The position numbers were made by a program, and so were the translations under genes. Positions 1-8,630 of a stretch of DNA of 64,000 nucleotides are shown piece after piece. Source of the stretch: Crocinitomicaceae bacterium (lineage in GTDB: Bacteria; Bacteroidota; Bacteroidia; Flavobacteriales_D; Crocinitomicaceae); assembly GCA_024643725.1 (NCBI GenBank), contig JAHEMJ010000014.1:1-64000 (forward strand), read 5' to 3'. The notes below the pieces were generated by a model. The model searched no databases and was not told the origin of the DNA. It saw only the letters and a program-made list of their open reading frames with translations. Within the stretch, counting starts at the first letter, position 1. Each line of letters opens with the position of its first letter.

Positions 1-62
1 CCAGCGTCTTGAAGCTTTAAAATCGCAACGATTTGTGACTCCGTAAATTTTGAATTTTTCAT
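1..62 (-). mobile_element. IS3-family transposase OrfA, N-terminal fragment cut by the window edge
   Basis: Read on the minus strand from an ATG at 62-60, the codons give MKNSKFTESQIVAILKLQDAG, cut off by the window edge. This is the typical start of the helix-turn-helix OrfA of IS3-family insertion sequences (pattern K-K-S-K-F-T-E-x-Q-I). The rest of the element lies outside. The non-coding stretch 63-122 carries a C-run/A-run sequence of the kind seen at IS3 ends, but the exact terminal repeat cannot be fixed from one end. Confidence 0.8.
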
Positions 63-122
63 ACAATTTTTGCTTTACGGACTCTATTTCAAAACGTTTC
101 AGTTTTTGGGGAAGCTTACCAA

Positions 123-518
123 ATGATTATACAAACAGTAATAAATGGCAATGTAGAATACATAATAAATCTAAATTCTAATGATGCAAATGCGGTCCAA
201 AATAAAATCAAACAAGAAATTACTGATTTAAAAATTGAAGAAGTTCTAAAAGATACTTACGAACGAGTCGCATTGAGATTATTTCAAGCAAGAAGTAACA
301 TTAAAAGTAATACCGGAAATAAAGGGATTATTGAAGAATTAGACGGAAAACCTCTTAACATCATTTTTGACAATGACGAAACCAAAGAACTAATTCTTCA
401 GGCTGAGATAAATCCATTAAAATCAATATTTATTGTTGACGCTATGATAATAAACGTTGATAAAAAACCTACGATTTATAAAATTTTAAAATTGCATGAA
501 AGCTTCGAGATAGAATGA
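123..518 (+). CDS. hypothetical protein next to an IS end, possibly 5'-truncated
   Basis: A 131-residue, Lys/Ile/Asn-rich soluble protein that I do not recognise. It has no signal peptide or membrane segment; predicted character is mixed alpha/beta. Its ATG lies directly beside the presumed end of the IS3 element, and the reading frame stays open upstream into that element as far as a stop at 51-53. It may therefore be the 3' part of a gene interrupted by the insertion, using a start at the junction. No -7 promoter box is visible in front. It is followed by 241 bp without genes. Confidence 0.5.
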   Translation: MIIQTVINGNVEYIINLNSNDANAVQNKIKQEITDLKIEEVLKDTYERVALRLFQARSNIKSNTGNKGIIEELDGKPLNIIFDNDETKELILQAEINPLKSIFIVDAMIINVDKKPTIYKILKLHESFEIE

Positions 519-630
519 CTAAGGCAAACAATAAAAACAACTTTTGAAAGGTGGTCATTAGCATTTTACATAAAGTTTAATATTGAATTGAAATTAATCA
601 GCCCACATATACGTGACCCATACCCCCCAA

Positions 631-654
631 AAAAAAGGTATTTCCACCTTTTTT
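631..654. terminator. A/T-tailed hairpin in the 519-759 gap
   Basis: A 9-bp inverted repeat (AAAAAAGGT and ACCTTTTTT) with a 6-nt loop. The U-rich right arm could end transcription from the 131-residue gene upstream. The stem is GC-poor, so confidence is limited. The rest of the 241-bp gap holds only the promoter box listed next. Confidence 0.35.
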
Positions 655-711
655 CAAGAGCACCTACACCCTATTGAACAACTGCAATGCCCAAGTTTTG
701 TAACGAAATCA

Positions 712-719
712 TATTTTTG
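712..719 (+). promoter_or_regulatory. -7 box TATTTTTG before the sensory cassette
   Basis: Matches the Bacteroidota -7 consensus TAnnTTTG exactly and lies 40 nt before the ATG of the 104-residue gene. No convincing -33 TTG is found at the expected distance. It would drive the four-gene run at 760-3188. Confidence 0.5.
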
Positions 720-759
720 GCAGAGAAAATAATCTAATTACTAACTTTAAAATAAAATT

Positions 760-1074
760 ATGTCTAACACGGATCAAATGGGTGCATTCATTTCACTTGA
801 AGAAGCTTCACAAATGACAGCTCGTTACAGAGCAACTATTCAACCGGGTGAAACTATTGCTGTTGCAGGTTCTAGAGAAATTTTTGACCAAATTTTAGCG
901 CAATCTGGTTGCGAAGGTTTAAGAATGTACTTTGCTATTGAGCCAGACGGAACAAAAACATTGGTTGTAGTAGGTATAGATTCAGCGGAAAACGATATGA
1001 CAACAGGTTTAATTGCTGAAAAATTTGGGCCTTGTCCCAAACGTTGCGCTGAGCCAAATGAATTAAATTCTTAA
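760..1074 (+). CDS. small conserved Bacteroidota protein with C-terminal Cys-Pro motif
   Basis: A 104-residue soluble protein. It starts with an MGAFISLEEA-type helix and ends with CPKRCAEPNELN. Small proteins with this layout (MGAFISLEEA... start, CP..C...NxLN end) are, from memory, common and uncharacterised in Bacteroidota. The two close Cys residues could bind a metal or form a disulfide, but this is inference. Its stop overlaps the start of the next gene by one base (TAATG), so it is probably translationally coupled to the membrane protein and belongs to one operon with the kinase and regulator. Confidence 0.75.
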   Translation: MSNTDQMGAFISLEEASQMTARYRATIQPGETIAVAGSREIFDQILAQSGCEGLRMYFAIEPDGTKTLVVVGIDSAENDMTTGLIAEKFGPCPKRCAEPNELNS

Positions 1075-1682
1075 TGTTGTTTTATAGCATCCTTGTTATT
1101 GTACTTTTTTCAAGTTGTCTTCCCTTAATTTTTCTTTGTAGGAAGCCAATAAAAATATTTGAATTTTATACTTCAAACAAACTTTTAGTTTTACTTCTGT
1201 TATCAAGGTTCATATCGGACATTTTAGTTTTTATTTTTGGTAAAGTTTATGGTAATTCAATGCCCGTTTTTTACTTTTCAATTCTTTTTGAATTTATTAT
1301 TTTAGTTAATATACTTGATGGAATTCTAACCGTAAAATTCAAGAAAATCACCTTATTTATTGGTGTATTATCATTCATTGCGGATTTATCGATTACACAT
1401 GATCTTTTCTCAGACAATTTATATAGTACAATCGTTACATTTGGTATAATCATTGGAATAACTGGGAAAATGATCATTTCTAACGCCATCTCTTCTCAAA
1501 TGGAATTGTTCGTTAATTCCATTTTCTTGTACTATATAATAGCATTGACGTATACTTTCTTTCAAAAATTTAATTTTACCACAAATTTAATATATGATTT
1601 TGCCTTTTACTTTTTTGCACTAGCTACCCTTTTGTTCAATATTTCTCTTACTTATCACGTATGTACAGTGAAGCAGAAATAA
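1074..1682 (+). CDS. polytopic membrane protein of the sensory cassette
   Basis: 202 residues, almost wholly hydrophobic, with about six or seven membrane segments (roughly 1-21, 36-56, 64-84, 93-108, 117-136, 147-164 and 173-195) and no soluble domain. No family is recognised. It overlaps the small protein upstream by 1 nt and the histidine kinase downstream by 22 nt. This suggests co-translation, and a role as membrane partner or signal input of the two-component pair, which is inference from position. Confidence 0.75.
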   Translation: MLFYSILVIVLFSSCLPLIFLCRKPIKIFEFYTSNKLLVLLLLSRFISDILVFIFGKVYGNSMPVFYFSILFEFIILVNILDGILTVKFKKITLFIGVLSFIADLSITHDLFSDNLYSTIVTFGIIIGITGKMIISNAISSQMELFVNSIFLYYIIALTYTFFQKFNFTTNLIYDFAFYFFALATLLFNISLTYHVCTVKQK

Positions 1683-2470
1683 GTTTATTGGTTTTTCAAA
1701 TAATGCTTTTTACTCTGATTTTGGGTATCAGTATAATATTATTATCTAGAAAAAATAAAAGAATAAGACTGTTAAGTGCAAATTTGCTCAAAGAAGAACT
1801 TGAAAAAAAAGAATTGGAAAAAGTTGGCGTTGCTATTACCACCCAGGAATCAGAAAGAACCGAAATCGCACGTAAGTTGCATGACGAAGTCAGTGCCCTT
1901 TTATCGCTTGTTCAGTTAAATTTATCCATCGTGCATCAAGAAGCTCAAAATGGCAACGTCGATATCCAATCATTGGAAAAATCAACGAAAATGCTTGATT
2001 TGGGCATAGAGCAATTGCGGAGCATAACAAAAGGACTTGTACCACACTACTTGGTTAAATTTGGATTGGCAAAAGCATTGGAAAAAACCATTCATCAAAA
2101 GATGGAGCAACTAACCGCAAAGCACACTTTTTACTCTGAACTAGCCATTGACACACAAATTGAAGAACAAACCATGATTCAATTTTACTACATTGCGCAT
2201 GAACTCATCACCAATTTACTAAAACATAGCAGACCTTCAAATGTAAAAACGAGCTTATGGAGTGATGAGGAAATTCTAAGATTAGAAATTATTCATGACG
2301 GTCTCGCACTTGAGCAAAAAGACTTTGAAAAATTTGCATTGGATTCAGACAGTCTAGGAATTATGAACATCAAATACAGACTGAATATCATTAAAGGTGA
2401 ATTAATCTTTACACGCATCAAATCGGAAGGAATTATCAATCTCAGCACGAATCTTTTCAAAAATAATTAA
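1661..2470 (+). CDS. NarX/LiaS-type sensor histidine kinase (HisKA_3)
   Basis: 269 residues. One N-terminal membrane helix (about 8-28) is followed by a coiled linker and a HisKA_3 dimerisation/phosphoacceptor helix around residues 63-90; His74 in ARKLHDEV is the likely phosphorylated residue. The HATPase_c domain follows, with an N-box-like segment ELITNLLKH and a G-box-like SLGIMNIKYR. There is no extracellular sensor domain, so the signal probably comes through the neighbouring membrane protein. It ends 4 nt before the response regulator, the expected cognate partner. Confidence 0.9.
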   Translation: MYSEAEISLLVFQIMLFTLILGISIILLSRKNKRIRLLSANLLKEELEKKELEKVGVAITTQESERTEIARKLHDEVSALLSLVQLNLSIVHQEAQNGNVDIQSLEKSTKMLDLGIEQLRSITKGLVPHYLVKFGLAKALEKTIHQKMEQLTAKHTFYSELAIDTQIEEQTMIQFYYIAHELITNLLKHSRPSNVKTSLWSDEEILRLEIIHDGLALEQKDFEKFALDSDSLGIMNIKYRLNIIKGELIFTRIKSEGIINLSTNLFKNN

Positions 2471-2474
2471 GGAT

Positions 2475-3188
2475 ATGAAAATCAAAGTGGCATTGGTGGA
2501 GGATCATCACATCGTTAGAGAAGGCCTTGCGAGTATCATAAGTAAAATCCCTAAAGTTGAATTTGTCTTCAGCGCTGAAAACGGTCAAGACTTTTTAAAT
2601 AAACTCGTTCAACATTCCATTGACCTCGTCTTTTTGGATCTCGAAATGCCCATTATGGATGGCATTCAAACATTTCGCACATTAAAACTAAATCATCCAG
2701 AAATTAAAAGCATCATGTTGACCATGCACAACGACAACGATGTCGTACTGGAGTTAATCAAAGAAGGCGTGTCTGCCTATTTGCTTAAATCAAGTACGAT
2801 TCAAGAAATAACACTCGCAATAAATCAGGTCATGGAGAAAGGTAGGTATGTTTCTGAATTTGCAGAAAAAATCATTTTTGAAGAAATGAAGGAACCTAAT
2901 AAATCCAACCCTCATCAATTCTCCGAGCGTGACGTGCAAATAATTAGATTTATTTGTGACGGACTTACAAGCAAAGAAATTGGAGATCGATTAAGTCTGG
3001 CCAGAAAAACAATTGAGAATGACCGATTAAGGATTTTAAGAGCTTATGACGTTAAATCTTCTAACGAACTCATACGCCTGAGCATACTTGATGGACTCTA
3101 TAAACCAAGAACCAATCAAGAAATCTTGGAAGAGCTTCAACAAAAAAAAGAAGCCTCACAGTTGCGAAGATTCTCTAGATATAAATAG
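2475..3188 (+). CDS. NarL/FixJ-family response regulator (REC + LuxR HTH)
   Basis: 237 residues. The receiver domain has the acidic pair at Glu9/Asp10, phosphoacceptor Asp55 (in FLDLEMP) and the conserved Lys in LLKSS. A C-terminal LuxR-type helix-turn-helix starts near residue 148, with the recognition part around SKEIGDRLSLARKTIEND. It is paired with the upstream HisKA_3 kinase and closes the operon; a hairpin terminator follows. Targets are unknown; the T9SS gene immediately downstream has its own promoter box and is a plausible but unproven target. Confidence 0.92.
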   Translation: MKIKVALVEDHHIVREGLASIISKIPKVEFVFSAENGQDFLNKLVQHSIDLVFLDLEMPIMDGIQTFRTLKLNHPEIKSIMLTMHNDNDVVLELIKEGVSAYLLKSSTIQEITLAINQVMEKGRYVSEFAEKIIFEEMKEPNKSNPHQFSERDVQIIRFICDGLTSKEIGDRLSLARKTIENDRLRILRAYDVKSSNELIRLSILDGLYKPRTNQEILEELQQKKEASQLRRFSRYK

Positions 3189-3214
3189 ATCATACTCGAT
3201 TTTTTTAGGTGATA

Positions 3215-3246
3215 ACACCTTGTAATTTAAGGTGTCGTATTTTTTT
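3215..3246 (+). terminator. Rho-independent terminator after the response regulator
   Basis: 7-bp stem ACACCTT/AAGGTGT with a 7-nt loop, followed a few bases later by a run of seven T. It separates the two-component operon from the next gene. Confidence 0.75.
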
Positions 3247-3265
3247 CTCTGATAGAAAACTCAAA

Positions 3266-3273
3266 TAGATTTG
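3266..3273 (+). promoter_or_regulatory. -7 box TAGATTTG for the 1269-residue T9SS protein
   Basis: Exact TAnnTTTG match, 26 nt before the ATG at 3300 and just after the upstream terminator. No clear -33 TTG. Confidence 0.6.
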
Positions 3274-3299
3274 GTTCATTATTAACTAAATCTTTATTT

Positions 3300-6200
3300 A
3301 TGACAAAAAAGTATGCCATTTATTTCGCAACACTCGTGCTATCTGCCGTGCTGCATCGAACCTGGAGCCAAAGCCAACAACATGTGTGGTTCCTGAAAGA
3401 CCAAAACATCGATTTTACACAAGGTTCAACTCCTGTAATAAGCCCTATCCAAAATCAATTTGGTACTTCACCTTATGAAGATTATTTTGAAACAGGAAAT
3501 GCTGTTCACGATTTGAATGGTGAAAGAATTCTTTCGGTAAATAATTCAAATGTTTATTCCAGATATGGTGCTATTGGAAATTTAGATCATTTTGAATATC
3601 CGGTATTTGATCCATGGATTGTACCTAAGCCAGGAAGTAGCTGTAATTACTACATTATTTATTCCACCAATAATCCCGTAATTAGTGAAAACACCAATTC
3701 ATATTGTTATAACCAAGGTTCGATTAACTATTTTATGACTGAAGTTAACCTTTCTGGCAACGGTGGTATGGGAGAAATAGTATCAAATGGTATTGAACTT
3801 GACGCTTGCAATTCAAGTGTATACCAGAAACCTATGACTGTTTCTGTTCAAAATGCCAATGGAATACGTAAGATGTATATTCTCTCCAACAATTTAGGAT
3901 CTGGTAGAACTTTAAAACGATTTGATATTTCATCTTCCGGGATAAACTTAGTTTCATCTTCAATTCTCCCAGCAAATCTTCAGAACTTATCTTCATTTGA
4001 GATGGAACTAAGTGTTGATCAATCAAAACTTGCCTTGGCTGATAAAAATTCGAACTCTATATATATAATTCATCTTAATGTTAATGGAAATATCGACTTG
4101 AATCAAGGGAATTTTCTTCAAGGAATAAGTAAATACAATATTGCTAGCGGTAAAGTTTGTACTGGAATTGAATTCACTAATGATAATTCAAAATTATTAG
4201 TGGGCGCCTTAAATACAGGGATTTACTTGGTTGATTTAATTTCCTCTAATTTTAATTTACTCCAAGGAACATTATACCTAGATAATTCAGTAATTGAGAA
4301 AGGCTTTAGTAGTAGTAATGATATGTCTTATTATTCGATTTCGAATGAATTAAAGTTATATCAGATAAAATTCTTTCCCAATGTTTTAAATCCACAAGTA
4401 ACATTTGTTGGAGATGTAAATCCTTATTTCAACCCAAATACAATGATTAACACAATATATCACCTTCCACCTCAAATTGATGGAGAGAATTATGTTTCAC
4501 AATTTCAAAATCAACCTGTAGAATGTTGTGTTGCTTCAAATAAATTCGATGTCTTACAGCTATCCATTTCATCTGATCAATCTTGGAATGGTTCTCTAAA
4601 TCCTATTGTTAATTCATCGACAATCAATATCATGAATGAATTAAGGGTTGAATCAGGGAAAACACTTCAAATAACAAACAATATTTTAGCTTTTGGCAAT
4701 GCCGGAAAAATTATCATTGAACCAGGTGCTAAACTCATTGTAAATTCATCTACCCTTACCTCTTTTGACTGTGATGGTTTAATGTGGGAAGGTATAGAGC
4801 TGCAAGGAAATGCAAATAGTGCACAAAGTTCGGCTGCTCAAGGCCAACTCATCATCAATAACAGTACTATTGAAAATGCACATCAAGGCGTAAGTGTTTA
4901 CGCAACGAATGGTTCCAATGTTGATTGGACCAAAACAGGAGGGAAAATTACTGCAAAAAACACCACTTTTAAAAATAATTGGAAGGATGTAGCCTTTTTA
5001 TCTTACTCATTTCTAAACAATAGCAGATTTACGTCCTCGCATTTTATCACCACTCAAAATCTTAAAAATGGTACAAACCCAGGGTGGCACGTTTCTATGT
5101 ATGACGTTAACGGAATCATTTTTGAAGGCTGTGATTTTACTAATTCAAATCCTACGAGTTCGATCTATAACAGAGGAAATGGGATTAAAAGCGTAGATTC
5201 AAAATTCACAGTTACAGGGCTTTGTTTGCCTGCATTGCCGTCATCTGGTCCATGTCAGAATTTGATTCATTCTACTTTTGACAATATTGATTTTGGTATT
5301 GACGCCACAGGATCAAATCAAAATCAAACTGTTGAAATCTCATATTCCAATTTCAACGAAGTCATTCAAGGAATACAATTGACTGGTACACGAAATTCCA
5401 AAATATATGAAAACGCCATCCATTTAGGTACTTCTATAGATCCTAATCAATTGGCAGTGGGAATTTCTTTAAATTCATGTGAGAAACATGCTGTTGAAAA
5501 TAATGCTATTTATGGACAAAGCCAATTATCTACTTCTTGGGGTATTGTTATAGACAATAGTAACCTAGGTGGTTTCTCAAAAGGGACAAATTTAGTTTAC
5601 AGAAATGAATTACATGATTTAACTTATGGCATCACATCTTTTAATGAAAATGCGCAACTTGTTCAAAATGGTGGATCTACAACAGTAGTACCCGGAACAG
5701 GTGTGGTTTTTAAATGTAATCGTTTTTACAACGGAGATATTTCTGATATTACTGCCGTTGGGCCAGTTGCGATAAACCAAGGTATTTGTAATAGTTTATT
5801 ACATGATCCAAGTAATAACGTATTTTCAATTCCACCAACAAGTCAAGCGGATATTTGGTATATGCCAAATAATTTACCAATGCGCTATTTTTATGATTAC
5901 AGCACAAATCCTTCTATAAGAACCGAACCTCAGTCCAATCTATATAACCCTATTAACACAACACTATTAGCTTGTAACAATACCTTTGATTATTCAGAAA
6001 GCTGCCCCACCAAAAATTATCCTTTTGGAACTGCTACCATGATTAATTTGAAGGAAGATTATTTAGCTGAGATTGAACACTATTCCGATAGTATAGATGG
6101 TGGTAACAAGGCTCTTCTAATACAAGCGATTGAAAATGAAAATCCTATTATAATTTTCGATTTGTTATCACCTTTGAGTGGTCGACTAAGTGATGAGGTG

Positions 6201-7109
6201 CTAATTGAACTAATCAACGAAGTGCCAAGAATTCCATACGGTGTAGCAAATGACCTCTTAGGGCAAAATACTCCACTTTCAGAGAAAGTAAAATACGAGC
6301 TTTCAATATCAACTTTTCCAGTTTATTACCAATCTCAGCTTCTGTCTATACCTGGAGTGAGTCCATTTGATCAAATCATTGGCGAATTATCCCACTTTGA
6401 ACATGAAGTAAGCTTATTGGGAAATGAATTATTCTACAAAATTATGGAGGATAGTACAATAACTGATAAGTTAGAAGCTATCACAAATTTAATTTTAAAT
6501 GATCTAACGGAAGAAGAAAAGCTACGCTTTTTAATCGAATATAATATATCGCTTCAACAACAATCATTAACAGATTCCTTGTATTCTATTTACACTAGTA
6601 CTTTTAATAATGCTGTTTACGCATCTTTCCAAGGTTTATTGATAGAAAAAATGAATCAGCCAGGAAAACTTTTGGGTGCAATAGCAGATACCAATGTACA
6701 TAACCAATTGGTAAATTTAATAATAACTAACCCAGATTCAAGGGAGGCTAAAATTGCCAATAAGTTATTTGAATTTTTACTTGCACAAGACGCCTATTCA
6801 AATATTGATCATATTAATTATGTGAAAAGCATGAATATCCTTGTTGAGTCAATGCATCAAAAATCAAATCCAACTTTAGAAGTATTCCCAAATCCTGCCT
6901 CAGACATCATTAGTTTTAACCTGGGGTTAGTTGATAATGATCAAGCCATGGTAGAAATCACATCATTGGAAGGAAAGCCTATTTTTAAAGCAAAAATGAG
7001 TGCCAACAATACCTTCATTGATGTCAAATCTTTTGCAGCGGGTAACTATTTAATGCAAGTTACCTACAAAAATGGATTCAAAATGAAAGCTCAGTTTTCA
7101 AAGTTGTAA
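3300..7109 (+). CDS. large secreted T9SS protein: propeller-like N-terminus, beta-helix, helical region, type A sorting domain
   Basis: 1269 residues with an N-terminal signal peptide (about 24 residues, ending near TWSQ). The first third resembles a repeated beta-propeller (recurrent Ser/Asn-rich strands such as ...SIYIIHLN...). A right-handed parallel beta-helix-like region spans about 450-800, rich in Asn ladders and in short N-x-x-I/F repeats. A Glu-rich helical region follows, and the C-terminus has a type A T9SS sorting domain (starting near LEVFPNPASD). It is probably exported and attached to the cell surface. The ligand or substrate is unknown; beta-helices often bind or cleave polysaccharide, but no catalytic residues could be assigned. 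Confidence 0.85.
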   Translation: MTKKYAIYFATLVLSAVLHRTWSQSQQHVWFLKDQNIDFTQGSTPVISPIQNQFGTSPYEDYFETGNAVHDLNGERILSVNNSNVYSRYGAIGNLDHFEYPVFDPWIVPKPGSSCNYYIIYSTNNPVISENTNSYCYNQGSINYFMTEVNLSGNGGMGEIVSNGIELDACNSSVYQKPMTVSVQNANGIRKMYILSNNLGSGRTLKRFDISSSGINLVSSSILPANLQNLSSFEMELSVDQSKLALADKNSNSIYIIHLNVNGNIDLNQGNFLQGISKYNIASGKVCTGIEFTNDNSKLLVGALNTGIYLVDLISSNFNLLQGTLYLDNSVIEKGFSSSNDMSYYSISNELKLYQIKFFPNVLNPQVTFVGDVNPYFNPNTMINTIYHLPPQIDGENYVSQFQNQPVECCVASNKFDVLQLSISSDQSWNGSLNPIVNSSTINIMNELRVESGKTLQITNNILAFGNAGKIIIEPGAKLIVNSSTLTSFDCDGLMWEGIELQGNANSAQSSAAQGQLIINNSTIENAHQGVSVYATNGSNVDWTKTGGKITAKNTTFKNNWKDVAFLSYSFLNNSRFTSSHFITTQNLKNGTNPGWHVSMYDVNGIIFEGCDFTNSNPTSSIYNRGNGIKSVDSKFTVTGLCLPALPSSGPCQNLIHSTFDNIDFGIDATGSNQNQTVEISYSNFNEVIQGIQLTGTRNSKIYENAIHLGTSIDPNQLAVGISLNSCEKHAVENNAIYGQSQLSTSWGIVIDNSNLGGFSKGTNLVYRNELHDLTYGITSFNENAQLVQNGGSTTVVPGTGVVFKCNRFYNGDISDITAVGPVAINQGICNSLLHDPSNNVFSIPPTSQADIWYMPNNLPMRYFYDYSTNPSIRTEPQSNLYNPINTTLLACNNTFDYSESCPTKNYPFGTATMINLKEDYLAEIEHYSDSIDGGNKALLIQAIENENPIIIFDLLSPLSGRLSDEVLIELINEVPRIPYGVANDLLGQNTPLSEKVKYELSISTFPVYYQSQLLSIPGVSPFDQIIGELSHFEHEVSLLGNELFYKIMEDSTITDKLEAITNLILNDLTEEEKLRFLIEYNISLQQQSLTDSLYSIYTSTFNNAVYASFQGLLIEKMNQPGKLLGAIADTNVHNQLVNLIITNPDSREAKIANKLFEFLLAQDAYSNIDHINYVKSMNILVESMHQKSNPTLEVFPNPASDIISFNLGLVDNDQAMVEITSLEGKPIFKAKMSANNTFIDVKSFAAGNYLMQVTYKNGFKMKAQFSKL

Positions 7110-7125
7110 TTTGAATTTTTTAACC

Positions 7126-7146
7126 AAGGGCGACAATGTCGCCCTT
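7126..7146 (+). terminator. hairpin between the two T9SS genes
   Basis: Perfect 10-bp inverted repeat AAGGGCGACA/TGTCGCCCTT around one central base, beginning 17 nt after the stop of the large T9SS gene. It is followed by AT-rich sequence but no strong T-run. Its position means the next gene should start after it, at 7159. Confidence 0.6.
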
Positions 7147-7158
7147 AAATTTAATATT

Positions 7159-8610
7159 ATGAAAAACATTTGCCTATTCGCGTTTTTTCTAATTTCAATT
7201 AATCATTCATATACTCAATTAAGCTATTTCGGACATATTGATTTACCTAGTGAGATCATCACAAATGCAATACAAATTGAATCAACTCCCGATGGTGGAT
7301 TAATTATCGCCGGTAACTATAGTAACTTGTCTTATCATAGAAATGTCTTTTTGAAGTTAGATAGTAATAATGAAATTGCTTGGGTAATAAATCAACCAAA
7401 TTATTCACACCCTATGGGCTTAATCCCACACTGCTTTGTTGCAAGTGATGGCAACTATCTATTTAACGAATCTGTACCTAATGTAAATCCTACAATTGAA
7501 CGTGAGTCAAAGATAAGTAAGTTCTCGCCAGATGGAAACTTGATTTGGGAGTATCAACATTCTACAAATCAGTACAATGAGCCATGTGAAATCATTGAAA
7601 CAGCAGATGAAATTATAATGTTGGTTTATTCTATAGAGAATACTGGCACAATGCAAATCACTCATTTTAGCCTTGTTAAACTCTCCTTACAAGGCGATTA
7701 TTTAGGCTCGGTTGTTCTTGATACTCTTATCCCTAGTAACTTGACTTACCCTTGTTATTCTGCAATAAATACAACAAATGACAATCATATTCTTTTGGCA
7801 GGGATGGGAGAACTACAACTTCCAAACGGAGTGATTAGCACTGTGAATTTTATAAATAAAGTAAATTCAAATGGTGATTTAGTGTGGCAATACGAAAACA
7901 ATCCAATTGATGATATTTCTGAAATGATAACGTCATTGATTGAGCTTCCCTGCGGCGATATTATTGGGTTTGGTTCCTTAACAACATATGCTCCTATCTT
8001 CAACTATTATGCAACTGCAATTAGGCTTACAGAGACTGGAATTCTTATTAATTATAATAATACAACTGATTCTTTATCACACTTTTGGGATGGTGCTATT
8101 TATAACGAATGTGGTTATTTGGCAATTGGTAATAATACTGACGATAGTGTAATGCCAGCGATTTCCCCTCCCTATTTATTCGGGGCAAATGACAATGATA
8201 TTAAATTTATAGAACATACATTTAGCCTTCCAATCATTGCAAGTGCATCGGGAAAAAGCATCTGTAAAAGACAAAATGGTTACTATGCTATTTTAATAAG
8301 CTTAAGTTTTCCAAATCAAGTTGTTTTCATTAACGGTGCCGAGCTTTCCACTGAAGAATTTACAAAAAAAGATAATCAAGTTGTTGTCTTCCCCAACCCA
8401 TCTAACGGAATCTTTGAAGTTTCAAGCTTAAGCAATGAACCCATGCACATTTCCATGCTCGACCAACAAGGAAAACAAGTGGCCCTATTTGAGCTCAATG
8501 AACTTTCTTCTAATAACTCTTTTGACCTGAGCGAACAAGCACCGGGAGTTTATTTTGCGCATATTTCGCAAGGTGAAAACCAATGGGTGAAGAAGTTGGT
8601 GGTGAGGTAG
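7159..8610 (+). CDS. secreted T9SS type A sorting-domain protein
   Basis: 483 residues from ATG 7159. That start gives a clean signal peptide (MKNICLFAFFLISINHSYTQ); an upstream in-frame ATG at 7111 would place the hairpin at 7126-7146 inside the gene and precede the signal peptide with a charged stretch. The body carries repeats of the type TPDGGLIIAG and SPDGNLIWEYQ, typical of the propeller-like delta-60-repeat/PQQ-like surface proteins of Bacteroidota. The C-terminus is a type A sorting domain (VVFPNPSNG onward). Substrate unknown. Located directly downstream of the larger T9SS protein. Confidence 0.85.
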   Translation: MKNICLFAFFLISINHSYTQLSYFGHIDLPSEIITNAIQIESTPDGGLIIAGNYSNLSYHRNVFLKLDSNNEIAWVINQPNYSHPMGLIPHCFVASDGNYLFNESVPNVNPTIERESKISKFSPDGNLIWEYQHSTNQYNEPCEIIETADEIIMLVYSIENTGTMQITHFSLVKLSLQGDYLGSVVLDTLIPSNLTYPCYSAINTTNDNHILLAGMGELQLPNGVISTVNFINKVNSNGDLVWQYENNPIDDISEMITSLIELPCGDIIGFGSLTTYAPIFNYYATAIRLTETGILINYNNTTDSLSHFWDGAIYNECGYLAIGNNTDDSVMPAISPPYLFGANDNDIKFIEHTFSLPIIASASGKSICKRQNGYYAILISLSFPNQVVFINGAELSTEEFTKKDNQVVVFPNPSNGIFEVSSLSNEPMHISMLDQQGKQVALFELNELSSNNSFDLSEQAPGVYFAHISQGENQWVKKLVVR

Positions 8611-8630
8611 TTTTTTTTAAAAAATCAATT

